This document shows positions 1-10,931 of a stretch of DNA of 64,000 nucleotides, one piece after another. Under the pieces are notes generated by a model. It was not told where the DNA came from, made no database searches, and saw nothing but the letters and a program-made list of their open reading frames with translations. The DNA is from Effrenium voratum. Lineage: Eukaryota > Sar > Dinophyceae > Suessiales > Symbiodiniaceae. The position numbers were made by a program, and so were the translations under genes. Each line of letters starts with the position of its first letter. Position 1 is the first letter of the stretch. The stretch covers positions 243,438 to 307,437 of the forward strand of contig CAUJNA010003323.1 in NCBI GenBank assembly GCA_963377175.1. Reading direction: 5' to 3'.

Positions 1-2451
1 GGCGGGGGGGGAGGCCAACATGTGTGAAGAAACTTCGAGCCTGCAGAGTCCCCCTAGTAAAATGCAAAGGCAATCGCATTTGAAGCAATCTATTTTTTGT
101 TGGGAGTATTTTTTTTGAAGCATTTCTAACCAAAGGGAGTAGTTTTTTTCAAGCAATCTAATTTGAAGCATGTTGAGTTGGAGTTGGCCCAACTCGCGGT
201 TTAAAGATTGCACGGGGAGTTATCCCAGCCTGCAAGATCAAATCTAGAAGATGGGTTTCAGGATGTGTACAAAGATGGATTCGCTCAGCCATGATTAAGT
301 TGCCCAAGTGAAGACAATGGGCCTTATGATTTACCATCATCAAATCACCAACATGCAGCGGTAGGTGAAAGGGAAACCACCTCAGTTTCTGACTTTGATT
401 ACCCCATACACCCCCCCCACCCCCTGCCTGTCAAAACAAGGGCCCCGGGACCCCGGGCAGCCCGTTTCCTTTGGTTGAATTTCTGCCTATCTGGCTACGA
501 CGCATGGGTAGAACAAGCTCACCAATGTCCTCTTCTTGGGACTCTTACGTACTTCAGGCATGCCCCGCATGATCCCTAGGAAGGGTCCGTTTTGAAGGCC
601 CGGTGGGCCGGGCCGAACGGGATCTGAATTTGGGGGTGCTTTGTTAGGCTTGAAAACGGGGCGCCCACCCTTATGCCAACCGATTTTTTTTTAAGGGGCT
701 GAAGTGTTAGGCTTGAAAACGTGGTGCCCACCGGATGCCAACCAAACCCTTTTTTTAATGTGTTTCTTTCTTTTTTCCCGGGGTGAAGCCACACCACCAG
801 TTTTAGTCCTCAAAATTGGGAGCAAAGATACGGACCGCAGGTGCCCATGTCCCGTTTCGGGAACTCAAATGAGCTGTTTTCAAGTTAAATCATGGGGGCT
901 GGGGGGGAGGGAGGGGAGGGAGAGGGAGACCACATATCACGAAAGCTAGCCTTAGCTAGCTGAAGTTTCTCCTTGCGTAAGCAAGGTAAGGGGCTCAAAT
1001 GCCGAAAGATTGATTTTTTCAATTATTTGAGCCGAAAAGATTGAAAAATATCAATTATTTAGACCCCCCCCCGGTCTCAGGCTCGATTCCTCCCTGGTCC
1101 ATCCCCCCCCCCCCCCAGGCAGTGGCTCAGTGTTCAGCAGTCTCGGTTTGCCCCGTTTTGGACTTGGTGCTACGAACTTTTACATGTTCCATTGATTTAG
1201 TTTGTTTATTTGAGATCTCAGTCTTCTCGGTAAACCACCTCGCAAGAATCTTGCACACGCAGCATGCAGAACCCAGAGGTGCTTTCAGACAGCTTCTGAC
1301 GCCTCTCGTTGTTTTCATTTTCCAAGGTTTGCCACGCCATCATGTGCGTTTGCGTGTCGCATCCTACGAATCTTGCCGGGCCTCTCGTTGTACACAAGCT
1401 ACCTATGAATCCACTCTGTCACCGACCCATCTCATGCAACAACTGATAGCTTTCGTTCACCCGCTCCTCAAGTTCTAAATAAGGCCTTATTATGGGCTGA
1501 ATAAGGGCTTATTTGGGCTCCCTCCCCCTCCCCTCCCTCCCCCCCAGCCCCCATGATAGCCATCGACCTCACTCTTGCTTTTAGCTTGCGGCTGAAGGTT
1601 TGACTTGGCGATTCGGGGAGCCATGCAACTGCCATGTTCCTTTGACCAGACGTTTAGAGTTGGCTTTGCAGCCGCCTACGTAAAAGTGGCCGGGCCCCCC
1701 AACCTCCCGGGAGTAAAGTGAAGGTTTGCAATTCGGGTTTTGAGATTTTGGCCCCGATTTACGACATGGGTGTGTCTTCTTTTAGGGCCCTCAAAACAGG
1801 CAATTCTCAGTTCTCCTTTTGGTTTTCCTTTAAACCAACCCAAGGGTATCCTCAAAAGACGCAGCCACATATCCTACAAGCTTTCAAAGTCGAAGGGATC
1901 AACGAACTGAGGCCTCCGTTGGGCCTCCTTTGGAGAGAGGTGGGTCCCCCAAGCGAGTTCCAAGGGCGAATTGAGGGCGTTTTTTGATGTTGATCCTGGA
2001 AGCCATTCCCCACTTTGCCAGGGGTCGTATTAGGTTCAGTCGAAAATAGGGAGATTGGACATGGGGGATCGGAACTCACTCAGTTTCCACCACAAACCCA
2101 GCAGACGGGCTCTAAATTTCCCGTGTCCTCGTTTGGGGGCACAAGTAGTTTTGCCCGTGGCTAATATGCCTCCTTTTGTCTGATTTGAGCATCAGAGTCT
2201 GGTTGCCAAAACAAGTATGAGTTTCCTTTTAGGTGATTTTTCCATTGGGGGCATGAGGCCGTCATGGGAGTGTTTCCAAAATAGGGCAAACAAGCCAAGA
2301 TTGGTTGGGCCCCTAGCCTTAGGGGTGCTTCCAAAATGATGGGGTGCATCCAACTGTCATGGAAAGCAGCCTTTTTTTGCTGGTTAAAACAGTGAATAAG
2401 GTCTTCTCTTTTTTTTTTAAGAAAGAAGAACCAGTTGTTGTTTTGTCGCAG
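1..2451. other. Left flank without recognisable exon
   Basis: I see no convincing exon here. The stretch holds homopolymer C and G runs, a 669-bp fold-back structure (separate entry), and fragments of the intron repeats common in this window, such as a family C fragment around 1795-1850. The 145-codon ORF at 1041-1478 starts in a poly-C tract and has no domain-like pattern, so I do not call it. The DNA may be an intron or the 5' flank of the globin-like gene. Confidence 0.5.
889..1557. repeat. Fold-back element with G/C-rich inverted ends
   Basis: The left end (from 889) reads ATCATGGGGGCTGGGGGGGA and continues as GGGA/GGGGA purine repeats. The right end, finishing at 1557, is its near-exact reverse complement over about 38 bp. 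The 590-bp interior contains AT-rich GATTGAAAAAT-type repeats and a TTATT/AATAA patch at about 1477-1512. I see no clear target-site duplication. It could be a non-autonomous DNA element or a chance purine-rich palindrome; the length and near-perfection favour the element. Confidence 0.5.
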
Positions 2452-2524
2452 GTAAAAAACCTTCGGAGGAGAAGGACACTCCCAAATCCGGAACCGCGGA
2501 GACAAAGGAGACTGGCAAGGACCG
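2452..2524 (+). CDS. Candidate exon, charged linker upstream of globin-like domains
   Basis: The exon follows a pyrimidine-rich tract and a TCGCAG acceptor. The open frame reads as a strongly charged, low-hydrophobicity stretch (KKPSEEKDTPKSG, then ETKETGKDRREL). Such composition suits a disordered linker and differs from the T/G-rich surroundings. One possible GC donor lies inside GACCGGCGC near 2524; it would join in phase to the next exon and give a KDRSFVG junction. No family is recognisable in this piece alone. The right boundary is uncertain by about 25 nt, and repeat family B starts close behind. It is placed in the globin gene only by position, strand and phase. Confidence 0.4.
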
Positions 2525-4750
2525 GCGCGAACTGGATGTCCGACTGACTTCTTGGTGGCTCCCAGCCATCCCCTTAGCTTTTTGGCCTTTTAGTGTTTAG
2601 TGGTGGTTTCCATTTAACCCACCAAAAGTTAGTCACTTTTAGCGGGGGATCTGAAAACGGGCAGCCCAGACTTGGCTGTCTCAAAGGACTCCTCCCGTCT
2701 GCTTTCTGTTGGTTTCCCCTAAACCACACCAAAAGAAGAACCCGGGTTTGAGAGAATCTCTCGGATGGTTTCCTTGGTTGAAAGGGAACATTGCCTTGTT
2801 ATGTCCAGATCCATGTTCCCTTTGGCTTCGAAGATCAATGGACTGTTTGACGGAAATGGAAACGGACACAGCCGAGGGAAGGCCGGCAATGGAAATGGAA
2901 ATGGCCTCGCCAAACTAGAAGTGCACAGGCTCCCTCGCCAAAGTGGAAGCTGTTTTTTCCACGGGGTTGTGCACTTCTATGCTTGTGGGGCAAAGAAACA
3001 CGGACAAATGCACATGAGGAAAGCGGTGTCCAGTCAAGTCTGCCTGCCTGTTGCTGGAAACTTGCTAAACAAAAAGGCCCACAGACAGGGCACCCAGGGC
3101 CCACGGTCCTAGTCAGAAGGGCCTCTCTGATGGACAAGTTCTACTTAGGTTCTGGAAAACAGGACAACCCATGGACCCTTCAGGGCTATGCGGAAGGGGG
3201 CTATTCTTCATTGACCCCCTTATAGCCCTCCCCCCTAGCCACCCCTAGGGGTCTCTCCATGAAAATGTCTCGAAAAGGGTGTTGCACGCCAACAAGCATG
3301 GTTGTGCCAAAGTACTTGGACTTGTTGCTGATACTTTTTGGCGTGGCTTGCGAGATATTCACATCTCCAGGCCCAAAACATGGATGTTTCGGGCCTGAGG
3401 AGCTTAGCAGTGTTTGGGCTGAAGTTCGTATCAGAAGCTGCATCTGGCTTTCATGTCGGCTTCTCATGGGTATGTGTCAAAACAGAGAGACTATATACCA
3501 ACCGAGCGTCACACAGAGCTTTGCTCATTTGGCCCTTTCGCGCTTTAGTGCCTGCAATGAAATTTAGTTGGGGATGTGAACACAGGGTTGCTCCCCTCGC
3601 CTCAAAACAATGACCAAACTGGAAGAGTAGAGAATTGGCATTAGACAATGGGTATGTCCAGTTGCTTTCCCTGTCCTGTGTCCACCTTGTGCCATGTGTT
3701 CTTGGAGCTGCAAAAGAAACGGGGCTCCTAAAAATGGGCGTGGCTTTTTTTTCGAGGGTACCTTTTTTGGTTGAGTTTAAAGGGAAGCCAAAGGGACAGC
3801 CAGCATTTTGGCGGTCCCCACCAACAAGACTACATCCAAATGGTCACGTGTGGATAATAGCCCTGGCCATCCTTGCGGGGTTGAAAAAGGTGGAATCAGC
3901 AGAAAAACCCAAGGGCTAATATCACCACGCCTCTTCTTAGAAGGAAGGATCATCCGATTTCTGTGTTCTCGGCTACACTCTTGGTTTGCCCGCGGGCCAA
4001 ATGTTAGGACTTCAACCAGTTGGTGCTCATGAACGCCGGGATCATCGGTGCCAACATGCGCCGCAGCCAGCGATCGTCGCTGTGTTTTGTGCTCTTTTTT
4101 TTTGGGGGGGGGGGCGGCGGTCGCAGATGTGGGGTGCATTTTGTTTGTTTTGGGGGGGAACCCGTCCTTTTTTTACAAAGCAACTGTTGCGCCTGCTCTT
4201 TTTTGGCGGGGGGAACCCGCCCCTTGATCTACTAGAATTCATACAACTCTTGGGTCACATTTTGAGATGAAGCTGAAGCCTCGAGAAGTCGGAACATGAC
4301 CGTATCTTGAACTGGGCTCATGTGCACTGCGGTCCATCCCTTTAACCTACCACTGACTGCGAGGAATTCATAGTGGTCAGATGATGGGGCCAGTTGAACA
4401 GATTGTTGCTTGTTCTTCGTTACTGACAGCAACTTCCGGTACCAGTTTGTCAAAAGCCGATAGCTTGCCATGCCAGAAAGAGATTACTTGACAACCGTTG
4501 TTGCTGTTCCTTTGCTGCCGAGACGCGAACATCTTCATTCAATCTCACCGCAAAGAAGCTAGCTTAATTTTTTGAAGGGAGGGTACTGTAGGAGGAATGG
4601 GTGTGATCTTACATAGGGCAGACTACATAACCAGACTCTGAACCTCGTATTGTCCACTTTCTCCCCCTTTTTTGTGACCACGGAGACCCTTTCAAACAAC
4701 CACAGCCAACCCCCACACCCCCCCCTCCCAGCCCCCCCCTCCCTGCAGAG
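2525..4750. other. Probable intron with repeat families B and C
   Basis: Contents: a family B copy (about 2590-2680; GTTTCCATTTAACCCAC then TTTTAGCGGGGGATCTG), short GGAAATGGAAA repeats (2853-2915), an imperfect fold-back around 2920-2982, a family C fragment (3730-3810) and G-runs near 4105-4160. The last 100 bp before the exon is an excellent pyrimidine tract (C/T at 4660-4746). No further exon is supported. Confidence 0.45.
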
Positions 4751-4878
4751 GTCCTTCGTGGGGCCGCTGCTGCGGAGCTTCGACCGCCTGCTGGCAGCGG
4801 CGGTGAACCAAAATCGCGGCGACTTGGAGCTGGCCTGCGACCTCTGCGCGCCCCGCGGGCTGAAGCTCCCAGCGCCAG
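4751..4878 (+). CDS. Globin-like domain 1, probable E-F helix exon
   Basis: After a long pyrimidine tract and CTGCAGAG, the frame gives SFVGPLLRSFDRLLAAA, then GDLELACDLC and PRGLKLPAP. The amphipathic helix followed by an L..L..RGL pattern fits the globin E helix and EF corner, where the proximal histidine motif (LG.KH) would lie. Here the histidine position is not conserved, unlike in domain 2. The exon ends at GCGCCAG|GTTTTC, a GT donor, in phase 1. GC content and third-position bias stand out sharply from the intron sequence. Assignment as globin rests mainly on the much clearer exons downstream in the same gene. Confidence 0.55.
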
Positions 4879-6190
4879 GTTTTCCGTTGACCGGGGAAGC
4901 GGAGCCCATGAGACGTCCTTTTTGGTTGGCTGGCTTCAAACATAGAGGGCGATTCCTGGTTTTCCATTTGCCAGAACCATCTATTGAACCCAAAAGGCCA
5001 GCTAGGAGCGCCACGTTTTGCGTTGGAATCGGTGACCGGGGACCGGTTGGGCGGAGCCCCGGAGGAAAAATGGCCCGGAAAGGGATGGGTTTGAGGGGAA
5101 GCCAAAACTTTGCTATTTCGCAGCGAGTCGTCCGGTTGCTTGGGTTTTTTCTTTTGTCTTTGGTGGGTTTTTCGTGGAGCCCGAAATGGACGACTTGGTG
5201 TCCCGTTTACAGAGGACTTTTTTCTGGGAGCTTCCATCTTAGTCTAAGGGGGAGCTCCTGTCGACATGGAATCCAAACCAGTGCTCCCCCCAGTCAGGTT
5301 CCGTGTCAGTGGACAGGAGGCCAACTCGAAAATTGGCTGCGTCCTGTTTTTGATTTGAGTTGACACTCTTTTGTGTAGTTTATGAAGGGGACCCAAAATC
5401 AAAACATCCATTTCGGGGGTCCCCTAACAAAGACCCAATTGGTGGTGTCTTTATGGCCTTTTTTCCTCTTTTTTACGCGTGGGCTTGCACAAATTGTGGT
5501 TTGCAGGCTCGACCTGGAACCCAAGATATGCATGGGTGTGTCCTTTGTTGGCCCCCCAACAATGGGGTCAAAGCTGGCCCATGTTTTTCCTTGAGACGTC
5601 CCTGCGCACGCCCTTGGTTCGGGTCGCTGGGCCAGTTTGCCACTTGTTTTTTTTTTGCAAAAAGCTGGGTACCTCGGTCCCAGAAAGGTTCGATCGGAAC
5701 GTCGCTGTGGGGCACATGCCAGGCTTATTCAAAACACGTGCGGGCCACAATGAAGAGAAACTATCATGAACATCACTAGCATTACCAACATCATCATTAC
5801 CAGCATCACCAGCATGGTCCGCATCACCAGCATCGCCAGCTTCAGCAGCAATCTCGTTTGTAGCTTCAAAACACGGTTCAAAATCGTCCCTAGCAAGTTG
5901 CACGAAATTGAGCGGCTTTGGGCAAGGCCTTTGGAGAAACACTTCAGTGCCCCATTTTGACCTGGATGGAATCGAATCACCCTTTCACGCGAATGAGGGA
6001 ATGACCCCTATAAACCATCCCTTGTGGTGCCATCCCAAAACGGTTCATTCCATTTCTCACTGCCTACTCACTTTTTCGGACCAACGCCTTTGTCGCAATC
6101 ACCTCCCCCCCGCCCCTGGTCTGGGGCCCAAACAAAAATACGGCTATACCATGTACCCATAGTGTATTTCAGCTTCTGTGGTATTTCGCA
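4879..6190. other. Probable intron with repeats
   Basis: Contains a family D fragment (about 4911-4990, TTTTTGGTTGGCTGG then GGCGATTCCTGG), family C pieces (5385-5600), an ATC/ACC/AGC trinucleotide tract (5766-5845) that creates spurious Asp/Ala- or Met/Leu-rich ORFs on the minus strand, and a family A copy (about 5985-6075). Confidence 0.45.
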
Positions 6191-6329
6191 GGGGCATCAG
6201 GGCTACATAGTTGGCACCTTGGACCGCCCCTTGCCTCGCGGACAGAGCGCGGAGGCTTCGGATCTTCCGGGAAGCCCAGGGGGAGCGGGCGCTGAAGGCG
6301 GGCGATCCGAAGATCCGAAGCGGATCGAC
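6191..6329 (+). CDS. Candidate exon between globin-like pieces; start uncertain
   Basis: A GC-rich island follows TATTTCGCAG and ends at CGGATCGAC|GTAAGC, a textbook GT donor. The frame that exits in phase 0 at this donor reads GHQGYIVGTLDRPLPRG at its start and GGRSEDPKRID at its end. If the true acceptor is the later GAAG|GCGGG at 6298, only the second part is exon; it then joins in phase to the exons on both sides (LKLPAP + GGRSEDPKRID + EFKTSM). That length suits the globin F-G region. Another frame is also open over much of the island (ADRARRLRIFREAQGERALK), so the reading is not settled. Confidence 0.4.
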
Positions 6330-6404
6330 GTAAGCCGAATGGGGACAAATGAAGCCGTGAGCGAATCTCTCAGTCCGGTTCCGTTGGTTTTTTTTCTTGT
6401 TGTT

Positions 6405-6500
6405 AAGGTTTTTAGTTGGTTTAGTGGTTGGGTGTCCATTTAACCCACGGAAAGCTATTCGCTTTTAGCAGGGGATCAGAAAACGGACAGGCCAGTTAAG
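6405..6500. repeat. Family B element (reference copy)
   Basis: TTTTAGTTGGTTTAGTGGTT, CCATTTAACCCACGGAAAGC, TTTTAGCAGGGGATCAGAAA and ACGGACAGGCCAG. No clear inverted ends. Copies: 2590-2680, 17960-18045, 18265-18320, 37470-37525, 38893-38965, 41393-41460 and 44346-44420. All well-kept copies have the same orientation as the genes, which suggests an RNA-level or splicing-related constraint. Confidence 0.7.
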
Positions 6501-7984
6501 GCATGATCATGAGAGAATCATGTAATTCTTTGGCTGGAAAAACCATGGGAAGTCATTCCTCATGCCAGAAATTCTTAGGTGGTGCAGGATGTCGTCCATC
6601 CACAGTATTAACAGGGGCTGTTCCCCTTCAAAAGTGATGGTTTTGCCTCAGAATTGTGAACCTCAAAAACTCCTGATGAACCCCAATTTGGGTGCCCTCC
6701 AAAGAGCAGAAACACTCAACTCCAGCTTGATTCAGACGCTGATTTGCCCACGGCTGTTTCAAGCTCCCCTCTTGACAGGCCGCCAAACACCCGCAATCTC
6801 AAGGAACGTCCCCGAAAAGAAAGAAAAAAAGACGATACATCTCGTGTGTGTGTGTGTGTGGTGATTTGTTCTTCCTGGAGATGCGACCCCCCCCCCAGCA
6901 ATCCCAGCCCAGAAGCTGGTGCTGGCTCGCCGCGATATTTCGGGGTTTGGGCAATGAGCTTGGGGATTTGAAAGGAAACCAGTTGGATGTTCCAGTTCGA
7001 TTCGGGTCATCACTCAACCCTGAGGTATCGAACCAAGGTGGTAGAAAGAAATGGTTTACCCGCTTTTTCCCTTCCATCATCTTGTTTCATGATTGGCATG
7101 GGTGTGTCCTTTTTTTCGGTACCTTTTTTGGAATCGGTTTACAGGCAAACCAAAAGAAAACCGGCCGTTTTGGGGTTGAACCCGCAAGTTGGGCAGTTTG
7201 ATTCTGGCACCGGGCATGCGTGACTCACCAACCAGACCAATGCGGTTCGGCCGCCCGAAAAAGGGAACCCCAAAGAAGGTTGTTTAAACAATGGTACCCT
7301 CTTTCCAACAATCATACACACTTGTTGCAATTGGTGTGGTCCATCCATGGCGTTGGCCAACCAAGCGTCCGGTGGCCGTTTCGCTTCCGTTTGGCGCATC
7401 GAGTCGACGCAAGTCGCAACCATAGGTGTCCTTTTGATATTTTTTTGTCCAAGAGTTATTTGCAACCATCTTGGACTTTTGGACCATTTTAGTGGTAGAC
7501 GCCAAGTTGGGTTGCCGTTTTTTGAGCCACCTCGATCGGAAGTGAGACTCTGCTTCCAGAGTTTTTTCTGAGCGGTGGCAAGATCGGAGTTCCACCTCAG
7601 ACCCCCAACGGAAGGATTCAATTCCCCAACGTAAAAATACGTTTCATCGGGGTCCTTCCGGGTTCCCTTACTCCCCGGTTCATGGACTTTAGTCACTTTT
7701 TGGACTGGACCATTTTGGTGGTAAGCAGCAAGTTTGGCTACAGTACTTTTTTGGCCAATCTTCTCAGGAAGTGGGAATGAGAATTGGAATGACCCGACAA
7801 AAGCCATCCGATTTGGTTTCTTTTATTCGGGAATCCCCAGGCCCGGTTCCTAGCTATCGCACCAGCTAGCCCTTACAAACCATCCCCTATGATTTCGTTT
7901 GTTCGGGAATCCCCAAACGGTTCATTCCTACCGCGAGCGCTGCAAACCACGGATTCGCGTGTGGAATCTAGCTATGGCATCAGC

Positions 7985-8065
7985 GCTTCCCCTATGGTTT
8001 CCTTTATTCGGGAATCCCAAAACGGTTCATTCCATTTCTCATTCCCGAGCTCTCGCACCAGCAAC
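7985..8065. repeat. Family A element (reference copy)
   Basis: CCCCTATGGTTTCCTTTATT, CGGGAATCCCAAAACGGTTC, ATTCCATTTCTCATTCCC, then a CGCACCAGCAA tail. Copies: 5985-6075, 7805-7850, 7885-7930, 19560-19710, 20535-20665, 52095-52185 and 55225-55305. The CTTTATTCGGGAATCCC core contains a short self-complementary stem. Confidence 0.7.
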
Positions 8066-8239
8066 CCCGACCCGAACTGCAAACAGCGGATTTCGCGGAT
8101 CGACTCCGCTAGGACATGGTTGTTGTTGGGAAACATTGGACACATTTTCGCTTATTGTGGTTTAGTGGTTGAAATCCAAATCCACTTAACTGCCAAAATT
8201 TGAGAGTTGTGGCTCCCCAAACCCAACGTCAACCAAGAG

Positions 8240-8316
8240 GAGTTCAAGACCTCGATGCTGGCCTCGGCCCGGGCGCTGCTGCCGGACTGTTGGGGTCCCA
8301 GCCACGAGAACGCCTG
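8240..8316 (+). CDS. Globin-like domain 1, G-helix exon
   Basis: The frame gives EFKTSMLASARALLPDCW followed by GPSHENAW. This is the globin G helix and GH corner pattern (F..sM..sAra.Lp..W.p.hE.AW), here probably in a divergent domain. The frame is open upstream (NVNQE), so the start could lie up to about 30 nt earlier; 8240 is chosen because CAAGAG|GAG keeps phase with the preceding candidate. The exon leaves in phase 2 at CCTG|GCCCCG, a GC donor. The split TGG codon is completed by the first base of the next exon. Flanks change abruptly to T-rich intron with AGGTGCG repeats. Confidence 0.65.
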
Positions 8317-8881
8317 GCCCCGCGGCAGACGGGCGGAAGGAAGCCGGGGTGCGCTATGTTTTTTGGGTGCGTTTGTTTTTTTAATCCCACGTTTTTTAGG
8401 TGCGCTTTTTAGGTGCGTTCTTTGTTTTTTAGGTGCGTTTTTTTTTTTCAGAAGGAGGGCGGGCTGCTTTTTCTCGTTTGTTTGGGGTGCAGGTGTGGAC
8501 AAAAAAAATAAAACGGCCAAGCCGGAGAAAAAGACGAAACCAACCAAGCTGAGAAAGCCATGGAGTAACTTCCGGCCTCCCTTTTTGGAGCCGGAGACCA
8601 GATATGAGCCACAATCAAAGCCCGGGAGTCCCACCTTTTCAATTCCTTACATGGTTCTGGGTTCACCATTTCTGTACCGATCGGTTTTGATTATGACTCA
8701 TATGGCGTTTTTGGGGGTAGTTTCCCTATTTCGATGGGGGCCTCGGCATGTCTTTCAGTTTCCTTCATAGTACATAGTTTCTGGGATATATATATATATG
8801 ATGATGTCTATATATATATATATGCTCGGGCTACTCCAATATTCACACACAGCCTGTATGTATCCAAATGCAGTGAATCCT

Positions 8882-9007
8882 TGCCCTTCAGATAAGCAGA
8901 ATAGTTGCCCTTCAGATAAGTAGAATTATTGACCTTGAGACATTGCCCTTCAGAGAAGCAGAATAGTTGCCCTTCAGAACTGCAGAATTATTGACCTTGA
9001 GACATTG
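8882..9007. repeat. 64-bp tandem duplication
   Basis: Two adjacent copies, about 8882-8945 and 8946-9007, each contain GCCCTTCAGA(T/G)AAGCAGAAT, a second GCCCTTCAGA half and a GAATTATTGACCTTGAGACA end. The half units are themselves related, so the tract looks like a two-step duplication. Confidence 0.75.
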
Positions 9008-9654
9008 CAACATCATCCAAAAGGTAGTTCATGGGGGGGGGGCCTGAGCATATGCACATTTTTCTGGAGTTTTGTGCCTGTCGGATTCATGCTGTGAGCA
9101 ATGCTAGCACAGACGTTTTCTTTGGTTCTCTAGCTGTACCAGCCTCGTGGGCGTTCGGGCGAGCCACTCAACTCATGGGCTGCAACGCACACATGTTTCA
9201 TATCATGACGGCCCACCTCCGCCATCACCTCCCCCCACACCTCCCCCAACACCTGGCCCCTCCCTTGTAAAGTTGCATCCGTGTTCGACCATTTAACACA
9301 CAAACAGCAGGTCCCCAATTCAGCAAGCATGTCCACATCGCCTTGCCTTGTCTTGGTTGTTCTTTTGCGCCGCGCTCGAACTGGGTTTGTCGAAAAATAG
9401 CAGAACCCTCTAAATTCCTTTTACCAACTTCACCTTTAGATCGCGCCTGTGCTTCGGGATCCACTGATTCATGCCCACCTTGTGACTCCAAAAGGCTTGC
9501 TGATATTCACACCCCTTTTTCCAAAAAGGGCCCCTAAACCCCTAAGTGGGGTAACCAGGGACACCAATAGATATGAACCTGAGAAAGACCCCACCCCCCC
9601 GCACCGACCCCCCAGTTCCTTTGAGAACCACCTTGAACACATATTATACTCACC

Positions 9655-9835
9655 CTGAGCCTTCCCTAAACCAACACTAAACCTACCCTACTCTAAACCC
9701 ACCCTAAGTCCAGCCTAAACCTGCCCTAAGCCTACCCTAACCTACCCCAAAAGCACACGCACCCTAAACCAACTTTGCCTACACCAACCCCAAATCCATT
9801 TAGCCCTCTCCTAAACCAACCTCAACCACCTCAGC
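9655..9835. repeat. Degenerate telomere-like CCCTAAA tract
   Basis: Units such as CCCTAAACC, CCCTAAGCC and CCCTAACC recur irregularly. They resemble the plant-type telomere repeat that is also known in dinoflagellates. The tract is decayed and lies inside an intron, immediately before a globin-like exon, so it is interstitial rather than a chromosome end. Confidence 0.6.
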
Positions 9836-9840
9836 TTGAG

Positions 9841-9932
9841 GATCGCTGTCTGGGACTGCGTGTGCGAGCAGCTGGAGAAGGCCCTGCCGCTGCCCGCGAA
9901 ATATGCACTGCCGGCCCAGCGCTTCCTGGCAG
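9841..9932 (+). CDS. Globin-like domain 1, H-helix exon
   Basis: Read in the phase set by the previous exon, it gives IAVWDCVCEQLEKALPLP, then AKYALPAQRFLA. With the G-helix exon this makes HENAW-IAVWD, matching the W..vwd.v...L pattern of globin C-termini. The tail LEKAL..P...AQRFLA resembles the exon at 19772-19829 (LRKALQATPRAQRFEAV), showing that the protein repeats its domain. The exon starts after CTTGAG|G and ends at CTGGCAG|GCGCTC, a GC donor, in phase 1. Codons in this frame favour G/C at position three. Confidence 0.65.
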
Positions 9933-10931
9933 GCGCTCGCTCGGGGGGGGGGGGGGGACAGACTTTTAGACTGGGCTTTCTTGCATTTGCCTAAGAATAT
10001 ATGTTAATTTATCACTGCTTAGAATATGTGTATTTTTTCCAGGGGGCTTGAGCAAATGGACTCCTAGCAAATCATGATTTTAGAGCTTTAGAGGCGTCAT
10101 CTATGACTTGTTTCACTAGAAGCTTAGCCCCTATTTGCAAGGGAGCAACGAACCCAGACAAACTGGAAGTCCAGAAAAAGTTGATTGGGTTTTCCCTGGA
10201 CTTGCCTTAGCAGCTCAGTTGATCCCACCCTTTTGTCTTCGGTCGCTTGCCCCCAGATGGTCAACCCCAAAACCGCAGACCGAGGGAGGCTTTTGGCCCT
10301 GTGGAAGATGAGAGAGTGTGTGTTTCATCTTTTCGAAAGCAAACGTGAAAAGATCCTTTACAACATATGGGTGTGTCGTTTCTTAGGGTACCCGTTTTTG
10401 GTGGGTTTAAAAGGGAAAGCCACTGTTTTGGGGGGTCCTCTGAAAAAGGACACACCCATTCTTCCTGAAACTTAGGGACCATTTCAGAACCGTGTGGTTG
10501 ATTTCCATTGGGCCTCTCAAACAAAAACCTCAGGGGGACGAGTCCCTATTTTGCTTGAAGCACCCCATTTGAGCAGCCCTAAAACCCCCCCGTTACATCC
10601 CAGGCAAGAGTTGCGTCAGAACAAGACCCCGCGTAAGCAAAAACTCTGCACGGCGTAAGCCGGCGTAAGCACTTTTGGATGATTTCTCTAGGCATTGATT
10701 CCCCATTCTGCACCATCGCTCTTCTCAAAAACCGATCGCTATTTTCCCAGGGTTTTGGGTGGTTGTTTACAAAAAAAACAAATGCCAAAAAAGAATTGAA
10801 TAAAATTGGAAGCTACCCCGAGAATTATTCTACCAGGGTCAAAGTCACTGGTAGGTTAAAGGGAAGCCAACCAGAAACTCTGACTTTGATACCCCTAGAA
10901 TTTCTCGTCTTCTCCGGAGCCGCCCCTCGAG
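9933..10931. other. Intron with family I and a complete family C element
   Basis: 999 bp. It opens with a 15-base G-run, then a family I copy (about 9975-10135) and the best-preserved family C inverted-repeat element (10367-10459). GC donor; acceptor CTCGAG|GC. Confidence 0.55.
10367..10459. repeat. Family C inverted-repeat element (MITE/introner-like)
   Basis: The 93-bp element starts ATGGGTGTGTC and ends GACACACCCAT, its reverse complement. Inside is GGTACCCGTTTTTGG then GGGTTTAAAAGGGAAAGCCA and TTTTGGGGGGTCC. Partial or diverged copies lie near 3735, 5385, 7097, 13060, 13140, 18790, 19275, 25670, 25765, 37610, 43670, 46605, 50265 and 58430, in both orientations. Confidence 0.7.

Larger units (their letters stand above)
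6330..8239. other. Probable intron rich in families A, B, C and E
   Basis: Contents: family B (6405-6500), half of family E (6560-6615, GTCGTCCATCCACAGTATTA), a GT microsatellite (6843-6862), a family C half-element (7097-7205), two related TTTGGTGG segments (7470-7800), and three family A copies in a row (7805-7850, 7885-7930, 7985-8065; TTCGGGAATCCC then GGTTCATTCC). No exon is recognised. Confidence 0.45.
8317..9840. other. Intron with tandem repeats, TA tract and telomere-like end
   Basis: The 1,524-bp intron holds four TTTTTTAGGTGCG units (8355-8450), a TA microsatellite (8786-8823), a 64-bp tandem duplication (8882-9007), a G-run (9031-9040) and a degenerate CCCTAAACC-rich tract (9655-9835) that runs up to the acceptor and seems to serve as its pyrimidine tract. 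Donor GC, acceptor CTTGAG|G. Confidence 0.55.

Noticed and set aside
1041..1478. 145-codon plus-strand ORF
   Set aside because: Starts in a poly-C/T region inside a fold-back, lacks any recognisable motif and has no splice or start context.
5568..5980. Minus-strand ORF with DAGDADHAGDAG or MLVMLVM repeats
   Set aside because: Produced by the ATC/ACC/AGC trinucleotide tract at 5766-5845.
9655..9835. Possible true telomere or chromosome end
   Set aside because: The repeats are degenerate and followed by 54 kb of gene-bearing DNA; interstitial at best.
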